Shown in pieces: positions 1 through 5,975 of a DNA stretch of 5,975 nucleotides (positions within the stretch are counted from its first letter, which is position 1; each line of letters begins with the position of its first letter). A program made the position numbers and the translations under genes. A model generated the notes under the pieces. The model was not told where the DNA came from, did no database searches, and saw nothing but the letters and a program-made list of their open reading frames with translations. This DNA is from Balneolales bacterium. Lineage in GTDB: Bacteria; Bacteroidota; Rhodothermia; Balneolales; HLUCCA01. The DNA lies in assembly GCA_022565415.1 (NCBI GenBank), contig JAIUMT010000211.1:1-5975 (forward strand). Direction: 5' to 3'.

Positions 1-425
1 CATCCGTCGCTTATGATGTGATGCATACAAACAACCCAACGGTACGCATCCGGCGCGGTTTTTATCAAAACACTTCGGAAAAGGGAAGGATCTGACAAGT
101 CGAATGGCGTATGCAGCGTGGCCTGCGTTACCTCATCTAGCCACGATTCGGGAAGATTTGTAGCATCGACATACTCCGCCATTGGCAACGGATTCGCATG
201 AATGACCTGCTCAGGATGATCATCAACGTTAATAAACGTAGTTCTAAGCACCTCATGACGCATAATCATGTGCATGATTGCATCATTAAACAACTCCGGA
301 TTCAAAATTCCTTTCAGATTATAAATCCCCGAAATATGATATGCGTTTTCGGCACCCGGAAGCTTATGCAAAATCCACAACCTTTTTTGAGGCCCCGAGC
401 AGGGATAGCTCGACGCCTCGGTCAC
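1..425 (-). CDS. NRPS, N-terminal condensation domain (3' end outside window)
   Basis: This is the start of a further NRPS, open to the window edge with 141 full codons visible. Seen directly: the three first C-domain motifs in order, C1 as SGPQKRLWIL (residues 10-19), C2 as RHEVLRTTF (56-64) and C3 as MHHIISDG (134-141, + strand 3-26). The catalytic second His of HHxxxDG is present (H136), so it should be an active peptide-bond-forming domain. The motif style and AYHISG segment resemble domains accepting an L-configured donor (inference). The GTG start at 425-423 is chosen because the frame has a stop (TAA) a few codons upstream, no ATG lies between, and only nine residues precede C1. The start overlaps the upstream stop as GTGA, suggesting translational coupling; no close Shine-Dalgarno is seen (a GAGG lies about 16 bases away). 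It probably extends the chain with the residue made by the preceding module. Confidence 0.9.
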   Translation of the reverse strand, partial: MTEASSYPCSGPQKRLWILHKLPGAENAYHISGIYNLKGILNPELFNDAIMHMIMRHEVLRTTFINVDDHPEQVIHANPLPMAEYVDATNLPESWLDEVTQATLHTPFDLSDPSLFRSVLIKTAPDAYRWVVCMHHIISDG

Positions 426-3286
426 TTTGGGATCAGCGTGTCCTCGGACTTATTCTTCGATTTTAAGTGCGTATCGAGCTCCTCGATCGTAAGGTGATCA
501 AAGAAATCACTCAACAAGAGGTTCAATTTCAAGGAATGTTGAACACGCGAGACGATTTGCATGGCTTTCAGACTATGTCCGCCCACGGCAAAGAAATTGT
601 CATCAATAGAAAGATTATCCAGTCCAAGAACGTCCATCCAAACAGCTTTCAGTTCCTGTTGAAGCTCGTTTTCGGGCTCGCGAACGACGCGGCTATGTTG
701 TTGGATATAACTGTGCAGATCTGGCAGAGACTTCGTGTCGACTTTTCCATTAACGGTGAGTGGAATTTCTGGCACAAAAAGCACAAACGACGGAATCATA
801 TAAGCAGGCAAAACCTCGCTTAACGGACTCTTTATGTCTTCTTCATCGCTGATGTTGGTGCTAACAACGTAGGCTATCAGGTGTTGCGAGTCGTCGTTGT
901 AAGTAGTTGTAGAAACAAAGGCATCCTTCACACCATTGATTCGCTGAATTTGAGTGCGGATTTCATCCAATTCTATGCGATATCCGCGAATTTTGACTTG
1001 ATTATCGGTTCTGCCGAGGAACATGAAATTCCCGTCGGGAAGCAGATATGCCAGATCGCCTGACCGATAAACCCGTTCCCCATTCATGGCCAACTCCACG
1101 AATTTGGATTGATTCAGGTCGGTTCGATTTAAATAACCATTACTAACGCTGCGGCCACCAATAACCAACTCCCCGGGAACTCCGACTGGTAAAATCTGGA
1201 GGTTTTGGTCAACGATGTGCATCGAAGCGTGATCAACGGGCTTGCCGATAGTGATAGGCTGATCTTTTGACGTGATTACATCAACCGAACATCCGACAAC
1301 CGTTTCTGTCGGACCATATTCGTTGAAAATCTGTATATTCGGATTCAAATTGAGCAATTGCTCCACATGCACCGGCAACAGCGCTTCCCCACCCACAATA
1401 ACTCGTTTCACTTTGGTTGATTTGAGTCCGGAATGAGGTAGTAACAACGTATGAGCTGGAGTCATTTTCAGAACCTCGGTAGAACCGGATGGGTCAAAAA
1501 TCGAGGCCACAACCTCGTTTAACGGCATAGATTCATCAAAAATGGTGAGACAATTTCCTGTTATTAAGCTTCCGAAAATGGTCGTGACCGTGAGGTCGAA
1601 CGCCAGAGATGTAAACAGCGGAATACTCGAGCCAGAAATACCCTGGAAGTAGTTTTTTCGAGCCCAATCCAAATACCAAGCCAGCTGACGATGCGTAATT
1701 ATGCATCCTTTCGGGTTTCCGGTAGATCCGGAAGTGTAAATGATGTAGGCCGGCGAATCTGCTACTGCGCTTGGCAGTTTGGCATCAGCATCATCAGAAT
1801 CGGTATTTAACTCACTTGGAGTGGCGCACGGAACGGCATTTTGGAACCGGGAGTCTGAGGTGATTAGCAGAGCGAGTGCGGCATCCTCTATCATATAGCT
1901 GATTCTGGATTCCGGATATTCCACATCGATGGGCACATAGCACGCTCCAGCGCGCAAAATTCCGAGAATACTCACGATGGCATCAATACTTCGGGGCAAC
2001 AACACGCCAACATGAGAGCCGGGCTGGATTCCGCGCGCAATCAGCTGTCTGGCAACATTTTCGCTAGCCGACTGCAACTGTTTGAAGTTCAACCATTTCA
2101 TGCCCTGCATCAGCGCCATCTGATTTGATGCGTTCGCAAATACATCTGCTAGCAAATCCGGCAATAATGGGACATCAGTTTGAGCAGACTTCACACCCGA
2201 CAATTTTGCGACTATACTCTGATGTGATTCATTAAGCCAGCTACCTTGTTGCTCGGGTTTTCCGGCGTTATTCAGGAAGTGTGAGAAAAAGTCAGGCATC
2301 TGGGCCGACAGCTCTTCGATCCACGATGAACTAACGTTGTGAACATCAGACATCAACTGTACGACTACGTCATTTCCGCGATCTAAAATGCTGATTTCAA
2401 GTCCTTGGGCACCTCTTCCAGACACAATATGCATGGTTTCGAAGTGAGAACTTGGTGTGGAGTCGGTGCTCAAGTGCACTTCAATATTGGAAGTTGCCGC
2501 GGCGGTTTTGTCCGTCGCCACACGATCGGAATTGTAGTACAAGCTATGTTCTCGAATGGATTGCAACTGCTGCAAGGAGTGCTTGAGGGCCAAGTCGGAT
2601 GAAGCCTTTTGATAGGTCCATGGAATGGATTGGGACAAATTTCCAACCACGTTGCGGAGTTCGTCAAATCCACGAACAGGATCGATGATGGAGACATGCA
2701 ATTGATCGGATGCGGTGTATCGAGATATGAAATCGGATACAATTACCGCAGTTATCGCTGCAAGATCGGTATCGTGGTTCGAAGCTTGTTTGCGAATTTG
2801 AGCGGTTATTTCGGCATCAAGAGCCAAAACAGCGAGTTTGCGAGTTTGAGCAGACGTATCGGCATCAGATGTTATGACATCGAGTTCACGACTTTGCTCG
2901 TTAGAATCGGAATCATTGGTCAAACCGGAGAGTTTGCGAGTTTCGCCACTTCCCGAACCCACAAACGTCAACGAGGGATTTACATGAAAGTCAGCCTCAT
3001 AATTCTTCCAAAATTCCGAAATCTCATCCTCGGCTTCGTTGATTAAATCATGTTGCCATACAGCAATTTGCGGATACTGCAGAATCTCTTCGTCTAATGG
3101 CTTTCCACTAAGCAAATCATCCAATGAGTCGGCAAGTGTCGCCAAACTTCCTGCATCCAATATCATAGAAGAAGCGGTAATCAACAGAAAACGCGATTCT
3201 TCTGATGTGATGAGTATCGAACGAAATAGGACCTCAGATTCATGGTTGAATCCTTTATTAAGTTCGTCGTGAACAACATCTTCCAC
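422..3286 (-). CDS. NRPS module, main part: degenerate C-like domain, Asn-type A domain, PCP
   Basis: This frame holds 954 codons from GTG 3286. Residues 1-345 are the rest of a C-like domain whose beginning lies in the 92-codon frame upstream. Its HHxxxDG site reads SSMILDA (39-45), so the catalytic His is Ser. A four-copy 16-residue repeat occupies 112-175. Residues 374-862 form a complete adenylation domain: A2 LRAGACYVPID (444-454), A3 YIIYTSGSTGNPKG (514-527), A5 NEYGPTE (655-661), A7 YRSGDL (740-745), A8 from GRTDNQVKIRGYR (758-770) and A10 NGKVD with catalytic K848. The specificity residues I align are D564, L565, T568, K607, I630, G632, E656, V664, G665 and K848, close to the remembered Asn code. 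A carrier domain follows (868-945) with phosphopantetheine serine S905 in GGHSL. There is no epimerase or thioesterase, so the chain passes to the next protein. The GTG lacks a Shine-Dalgarno and lies one codon after an in-frame TAG, so this is probably not a natural start but the remainder of a 3568-422 gene. Confidence 0.88.
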   Translation of the reverse strand: MEDVVHDELNKGFNHESEVLFRSILITSEESRFLLITASSMILDAGSLATLADSLDDLLSGKPLDEEILQYPQIAVWQHDLINEAEDEISEFWKNYEADFHVNPSLTFVGSGSGETRKLSGLTNDSDSNEQSRELDVITSDADTSAQTRKLAVLALDAEITAQIRKQASNHDTDLAAITAVIVSDFISRYTASDQLHVSIIDPVRGFDELRNVVGNLSQSIPWTYQKASSDLALKHSLQQLQSIREHSLYYNSDRVATDKTAAATSNIEVHLSTDSTPSSHFETMHIVSGRGAQGLEISILDRGNDVVVQLMSDVHNVSSSWIEELSAQMPDFFSHFLNNAGKPEQQGSWLNESHQSIVAKLSGVKSAQTDVPLLPDLLADVFANASNQMALMQGMKWLNFKQLQSASENVARQLIARGIQPGSHVGVLLPRSIDAIVSILGILRAGACYVPIDVEYPESRISYMIEDAALALLITSDSRFQNAVPCATPSELNTDSDDADAKLPSAVADSPAYIIYTSGSTGNPKGCIITHRQLAWYLDWARKNYFQGISGSSIPLFTSLAFDLTVTTIFGSLITGNCLTIFDESMPLNEVVASIFDPSGSTEVLKMTPAHTLLLPHSGLKSTKVKRVIVGGEALLPVHVEQLLNLNPNIQIFNEYGPTETVVGCSVDVITSKDQPITIGKPVDHASMHIVDQNLQILPVGVPGELVIGGRSVSNGYLNRTDLNQSKFVELAMNGERVYRSGDLAYLLPDGNFMFLGRTDNQVKIRGYRIELDEIRTQIQRINGVKDAFVSTTTYNDDSQHLIAYVVSTNISDEEDIKSPLSEVLPAYMIPSFVLFVPEIPLTVNGKVDTKSLPDLHSYIQQHSRVVREPENELQQELKAVWMDVLGLDNLSIDDNFFAVGGHSLKAMQIVSRVQHSLKLNLLLSDFFDHLTIEELDTHLKSKNKSEDTLIPK
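2762..2953 (-). repeat. Tandem repeat, four 48-bp (16-residue) units inside the C-like domain
   Basis: In the 954-residue frame, Arg recurs at 117, 133, 149 and 165, exactly 16 residues apart. The surrounding pattern is roughly [E/Q]-x-R-[K/E]-L-x-x-[L/I]-x-x-D-x-[D/E]. The four units are residues 112-127, 128-143, 144-159 and 160-175, the last less conserved. At DNA level the + strand shows tttgcgaatttgagc, tttgcgagtttgagc, ttcacgactttgctc and tttgcgagtttcgcc beginning at 2789, 2837, 2885 and 2933, each 48 bases apart. The units at 2789 and 2837 match at 34 of 48 positions by hand count. The array sits in the linker between the FW-containing segment and the next conserved helix of the C fold, a place where insertions can be tolerated. 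Confidence 0.85.
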
Positions 3287-3289
3287 ATT

Positions 3290-3292
3290 CTA
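3290..3292 (-). other. In-frame amber (TAG) codon interrupting the NRPS module
   Basis: On the minus strand the codons run CTG GGT CAG AGC TAG AAT GTG GAA GAT. The reading frame is identical on both sides and no residues of the expected C-domain seem missing, so a single base change at this codon would restore one long gene. The other complete stops in the window are TAA (4645, 3591) and TGA (422). This is the only gene-internal stop noticed. It could be a recent nonsense mutation, a sequencing or assembly error, or less likely suppressed or recoded UAG. Confidence 0.85.
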
Positions 3293-3568
3293 GCTCTGAC
3301 CCAGTTTGAGTTCCCGAACCACATTTGCACGCGTTTCAGTTACAACCTGAAGTGGCAATTTGCGCTCTTTGCTGGATGGAAACACCGTTCGAAGGATTTC
3401 AAACCGCTCCACCAACGTGTCGAGCGACGATTTTAGTGACGTTTCATCAACCGAATCGTCCAGCTTTAAGAGAATTTGAGAGTTTAGAACTCTTCCGCTG
3501 GCAATGAGTGGCCAAAGGCGAGCTTGTTCGGGTGATAAACGGAATCCTGCAGATGATGTATTGGACAT
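3290..3568 (-). CDS. N-terminal piece of the same NRPS condensation-like domain, ended by in-frame TAG
   Basis: This 92-codon frame starts at ATG 3568. It carries the first third of a C-domain fold: C1 as LSPEQARLWPL (residues 11-21) and C2 as RFEILRTVF (55-63), followed by the PLQVV strand usual after C2. It stops at TAG 3292-3290, before the C3 site. The next codons (AAT, GTG, GAA...) continue in the same frame into the 954-codon frame, which begins precisely where the missing part of the domain should resume. Joined, the two make 1049 codons including both stops, a normal C-A-PCP module. It is therefore best read as the true start of that gene. It begins 22 bases after the dioxygenase stop, with no clear Shine-Dalgarno in the gap. 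As a free 92-residue protein it would be a fragment of a fold and probably non-functional. Confidence 0.85.
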   Translation of the reverse strand: MSNTSSAGFRLSPEQARLWPLIASGRVLNSQILLKLDDSVDETSLKSSLDTLVERFEILRTVFPSSKERKLPLQVVTETRANVVRELKLGQS

Positions 3569-3590
3569 GGAGAATGTGTGATAGATTGTT

Positions 3591-4634
3591 TTAGGCGGTA
3601 AAGGTTTTGCCCTGATTGGTTTTATTCATGGCCACAACCACTTTACGTTGGCCTTCGTAGGAGTTGCGACTGTGGGCCATCAGCATATTGTCCAAATAAA
3701 GGATGTCGCCTTTGATCCACGGAAATTCAACCCAAGCTTTGTCAAATGCGTCCATAATTTCGGCAACAACTTCGCGCGAAATGGGCTCACCATCACCGAA
3801 ATAGGTGTTGAATGGAATCTCGTTTTCCCGCACCATCGATAACAATTGCTCTCGCTCTTCTTCGTGCATATTCCAGATATTGAAAAAGTGCGCATGGTTG
3901 AACCAAAGAAGTTCTCCGGTCTCGGGATGTCGCTGCACCGCCGGACGACGGCTTCTCGTTATTACCTTTTTCTCGTCGACCCACTCCAATTCGATGCCAC
4001 TTTCTTTGCAGTAGGCTTCAACATCGTCTTTGTTTTCGGTCTGGAAGACTTCTTGCCACGACAGTCCGAGTCCGCTTCCGAGATATCGCTGATACATCAC
4101 GCCTTTTTCTTCAAACTTTTTGCGGGTCGCCTCAGACAAATTCAAATATACCTTGCGCGAGTCGGCAATCGGTGTTTCTCCACCTTTTCCTGGCTGAATG
4201 TCGCAGTAGAAAAAGATTTCGAGTGGCCAGTTTTTCGAATACGCCAACTCATTGTGGAAATGAATACGCTGGTCAGCCGGATGATCGGTTGAGGTGTACA
4301 CTTTTCCTTCAACTTTGTGGCGAGGAGATGACCGCTCGTTGTAATCGAGAAGATCGTCGCCAAAGGTTTTCACCACAGACTCAAAGTCCGGCACCGACTC
4401 GGTTTGAAATCCACGGAACAAAATCCCGCCGTACTTCAGTAGCTTTTTTTGAATCAAATCTCGGTTTGCATCAATCCAGGCATTCAAGACGACATCAGCC
4501 TGAACAGGCTTGATTACCAGAGGCCCATCTTCATCGCGACCTTCCAGGAAACTGTACGTTACCAGTTCTTCATTGAGCGCAACGGAGGTTGCAGTTGTCG
4601 ACTTGAGTTTCTGAAATGGACTATTCTTGAGCAT
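3591..4634 (-). CDS. TauD/SyrP-like Fe(II)/2-oxoglutarate dioxygenase, probable beta-hydroxylase
   Basis: This 347-residue enzyme resembles the TauD/TfdA-fold oxygenases found in NRPS clusters, such as SyrP, which hydroxylates carrier-bound aspartate. Known chemistry of the family is O2- and 2-oxoglutarate-dependent C-H hydroxylation with release of succinate and CO2. Seen in the sequence: an N-terminal segment MLKNSPFQKLKS, the core GGILFRGF (69-76), an iron-binding H127-N128-E129, a GGETPIAD stretch (151-158), WFNHAHFFN (244-252), the distal iron ligand H321 in LMAHSRN, and R330 as the likely 2-oxoglutarate-binding Arg. HxE rather than HxD in the triad is also known in AsnO, VioC and clavaminate synthase. 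Length is normal and no key residue is missing. It starts 10 bases after the upstream NRPS with a good AGGA site. Flanked by a canonical C domain and an Asn-type module, it probably makes 3-hydroxyasparagine on the PCP (inference). Hydroxylation of free Asn or of another residue is possible. It is presumably cytoplasmic, as no signal peptide is seen. Confidence 0.92.
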   Translation of the reverse strand: MLKNSPFQKLKSTTATSVALNEELVTYSFLEGRDEDGPLVIKPVQADVVLNAWIDANRDLIQKKLLKYGGILFRGFQTESVPDFESVVKTFGDDLLDYNERSSPRHKVEGKVYTSTDHPADQRIHFHNELAYSKNWPLEIFFYCDIQPGKGGETPIADSRKVYLNLSEATRKKFEEKGVMYQRYLGSGLGLSWQEVFQTENKDDVEAYCKESGIELEWVDEKKVITRSRRPAVQRHPETGELLWFNHAHFFNIWNMHEEEREQLLSMVRENEIPFNTYFGDGEPISREVVAEIMDAFDKAWVEFPWIKGDILYLDNMLMAHSRNSYEGQRKVVVAMNKTNQGKTFTA

Positions 4635-4640
4635 AACGAA

Positions 4641-4644
4641 TCCT
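4641..4644 (-). promoter_or_regulatory. Shine-Dalgarno site of the dioxygenase
   Basis: AGGA follows directly on the TAA stop of the upstream NRPS (TAAAGGA) and lies six bases before ATG 4634. It supports this start and suggests coupled translation of the two genes. It is the clearest ribosome-binding site in the window; the starts at 3568, 3286 and 425 lack a well-placed one. Confidence 0.7.
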
Positions 4645-5975
4645 TTATTTTTTCTTAAGTGATAAAATTTTTCCCAAACTTTTGCTTTTGAGCTTAGCAG
4701 ATTGGCTTTTTTTCCAAGCCGATTGAAGGTCGGCCATTGTCATGTCGCCCGATTCAACCATTGTTTTCAACACAAACTCAAAGGTGTCTCCGATTTTCCG
4801 AATCACCGACGGCTGAAACTGTTTCGTATCGTATCGGATGTCGATTTTGAACTCAGGGTGGTAGTTTACCGAGACCGTAAGAGGCACCGATTCTTCCGAA
4901 TGAAACGAGTAGTTGCTGATTGTTACATCCTTCGTCTCACTTTTGAATGGATACAATGAGTTATTCAGCGGATAATTTTCAATCACCAGGAGGGAGTCAA
5001 ATACTTCATTTACACCCAGCATTGATGATAGCTCCGACAATGAAACAAAGGCGTTTTCCTGATGTTCGATCATGGCTTCACCCACCGATTCGACAAACTC
5101 ATGTATGGGTTTTTGGGCATCAAACGAGACTTTAAACGGTACCGTTGAGATAAACAATCCGATGTGATCGTCTACATCAACCGAAAGTCCGTATCGTCCA
5201 GCGTAAACGCATCCGAATGTAGCGGCTTGTTTCGATCCTAACAGTAGCAACGTTGCGCCCCAGGCTGACTGAATAAATGTATTCAGCGATTGGTTTTGCG
5301 TCTGGGTTTGGGATAGAACTTCCGTGTTTATAACGAACTCGTTTCCTGAGTTTTCTGAATTCGCTACGTCATTGGTGTCGTGGGAGTCGTGGGTCGAAAT
5401 CTGCGAGCGACCCCATTTCAGTGGCGACATATCAGGCATGTCGCTTAAATATGGATACCAATATTCTTGGGTCAGTTGTTGGGCTTTCTTCCCAGACTCG
5501 ACAGCAATGGTTGCCCAATGTCCTTCGAGCGGAGCCAAAATCTCGCCATTATAGGCTGAAGTGAGCTCTCGCAGCAAAATATCATTGCTCCATCCATCAT
5601 AAATGATGTGATGTATCGTGAAAATCAACACAGATTGCTGCCCCGGACCCTTGATATAATGAAATCGTGCGGGCACCTCATCGAACAAATTGAACTGCGC
5701 CAGCAGGTCAGACTTAATTAAATTCGACACCTCGGCTTCGAACTCTTCCTCTGATAAAGCGCTAAAGTCATCGTGTACCATTTTGGGCGTAGAATCTACG
5801 ACGATTTGTAAGGGCGCTTCGAGTTTGGATGAAAACACCGTCCGCAAGGATGCATGTCGTTTTGAAATCAAATCAATGGCTGATGTGAGCTTTTGCGGAT
5901 CTAGGTGTCCGTCTAAATGCATCACCAATTGTTGTAGTCCGGACTGGACATCAGCTTTAAGCTGGGCATGGTAAA
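4645..5975 (-). CDS. NRPS C-terminal condensation domain with lysine-rich tail (5' end outside window)
   Basis: The frame is open to the window edge, with 442 residues visible. It begins inside C1 of a C domain: YHAQLKADVQSGLQQ resembles the FHSLY...SGVY..Q stretch found in C domains that follow a carrier domain. Next come RHASLRTVF (C2), IHHIIYDGWS (C3, + strand 5587-5616) with the catalytic second His present, and YAGRYGLSVDVDDHIGLF (C5-like). An apparent start at 5928 is TTG inside the conserved domain and is not a real start. A Ser/Asn/Asp-rich loop (5338-5397) sits in the linker between the two halves. The C domain is followed only by about 30 residues ending in nine lysines among the last 22, then TAA. 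No adenylation domain follows, so this domain must condense onto an amino acid carried by another protein, most simply the Asn-type module encoded two genes downstream. The tail may be a docking element (inference). Confidence 0.9.
   Translation of the reverse strand, partial: YHAQLKADVQSGLQQLVMHLDGHLDPQKLTSAIDLISKRHASLRTVFSSKLEAPLQIVVDSTPKMVHDDFSALSEEEFEAEVSNLIKSDLLAQFNLFDEVPARFHYIKGPGQQSVLIFTIHHIIYDGWSNDILLRELTSAYNGEILAPLEGHWATIAVESGKKAQQLTQEYWYPYLSDMPDMSPLKWGRSQISTHDSHDTNDVANSENSGNEFVINTEVLSQTQTQNQSLNTFIQSAWGATLLLLGSKQAATFGCVYAGRYGLSVDVDDHIGLFISTVPFKVSFDAQKPIHEFVESVGEAMIEHQENAFVSLSELSSMLGVNEVFDSLLVIENYPLNNSLYPFKSETKDVTISNYSFHSEESVPLTVSVNYHPEFKIDIRYDTKQFQPSVIRKIGDTFEFVLKTMVESGDMTMADLQSAWKKSQSAKLKSKSLGKILSLKKK

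Noticed and set aside
198..497. 99-codon open frame on the + strand
   Set aside because: It is antisense to the start of the downstream NRPS, where C1 and C2 motifs are readable on the minus strand.
467..823. 118-codon open frame on the + strand
   Set aside because: It is antisense to the PCP and the end of the A domain, where the minus-strand motifs are clear.
2470..2742. 90-codon minus-strand frame
   Set aside because: It overlaps the NRPS in another frame, is rich in Pro and Cys with no known motif, and is a shadow.
2609..3046. 145-codon open frame on the + strand
   Set aside because: It is antisense to the C-like domain, and its apparent periodicity is only the mirror of the 48-bp repeat.
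3284..3286. GTG 3286 as the genuine start of a stand-alone A-PCP synthetase
   Set aside because: It falls in the middle of a C-domain fold, has no ribosome-binding site, and is one codon downstream of an in-frame TAG that continues a matching N-terminal part.
3290..3292. UAG read as an amino acid under a different genetic code
   Set aside because: Only one internal TAG is present and there is no other sign of recoding here; a mutation or sequence error is simpler, though not excluded.
3569..3590. Promoter or terminator in the 22-base gap after the dioxygenase
   Set aside because: No hairpin with a T run and no recognisable -35/-10 pair is visible, and the gap is too short to suggest anything but operon continuity.
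3846..4292. 148-codon open frame on the + strand
   Set aside because: It lies wholly antisense to the dioxygenase, whose motifs are complete, and shows no recognisable domain. It is a shadow frame.
5926..5928. TTG as start of the upstream NRPS frame
   Set aside because: The frame is open upstream to the window edge and the preceding residues match the conserved start of a C domain, so the real start is outside the window.

Overview
The window is a stretch of a bacterial nonribosomal peptide synthetase (NRPS) locus. Every credible gene lies on the minus strand, so the locus reads from high to low coordinates. Base composition is intermediate (mid-40s % GC by eye). Start codons include GTG and genes are tightly packed with a 4-base overlap, which fits a bacterium. 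I cannot assign a phylum. Both ends of the window cut through synthetase genes, so the cluster extends on both sides.

Layout in transcription order: (1) 5975-4645, the C-terminal part of an NRPS ending in a canonical condensation (C) domain (HHIIYDG) with a lysine-rich tail and no adenylation domain after it. (2) 4634-3591, a complete Fe(II)/2-oxoglutarate dioxygenase of the TauD/SyrP-like type. (3) 3568-422, one C-A-PCP module whose reading frame is broken by a single in-frame TAG at 3292-3290. A 92-codon piece (3568-3290) and a 954-codon piece (3286-422) result. (4) 425-1, the start of the next NRPS, which opens with a canonical C domain (HHIISDG) and runs off the window. Gaps between genes are 10 and 22 bases, then a GTGA overlap, so this looks like one operon. 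No promoter, terminator, RNA gene, mobile element or CRISPR array was seen.

Proposed joint function: the adenylation domain has specificity residues that I read as DLTKIGEVGK, very close to the asparagine code I remember. The C-like domain in front of it has SSMILDA where HHxxxDG should be, so it probably does not form peptide bonds. The canonical C domain needed for that step sits at the end of the preceding protein. The hydroxylase gene lies exactly between the two. The inferred model is that the Asn-loaded carrier protein of gene 3 is beta-hydroxylated by the dioxygenase, with the inactive C-like domain serving as its recruitment platform, and that the residue is then joined to the chain by the upstream C domain.

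The most unusual observations are the in-frame amber codon in an otherwise intact module and a four-copy tandem repeat (exactly 48 bp, 16 residues) inside the degenerate C-like domain. The third is the split arrangement of canonical C domain, hydroxylase and inactive C-like domain.
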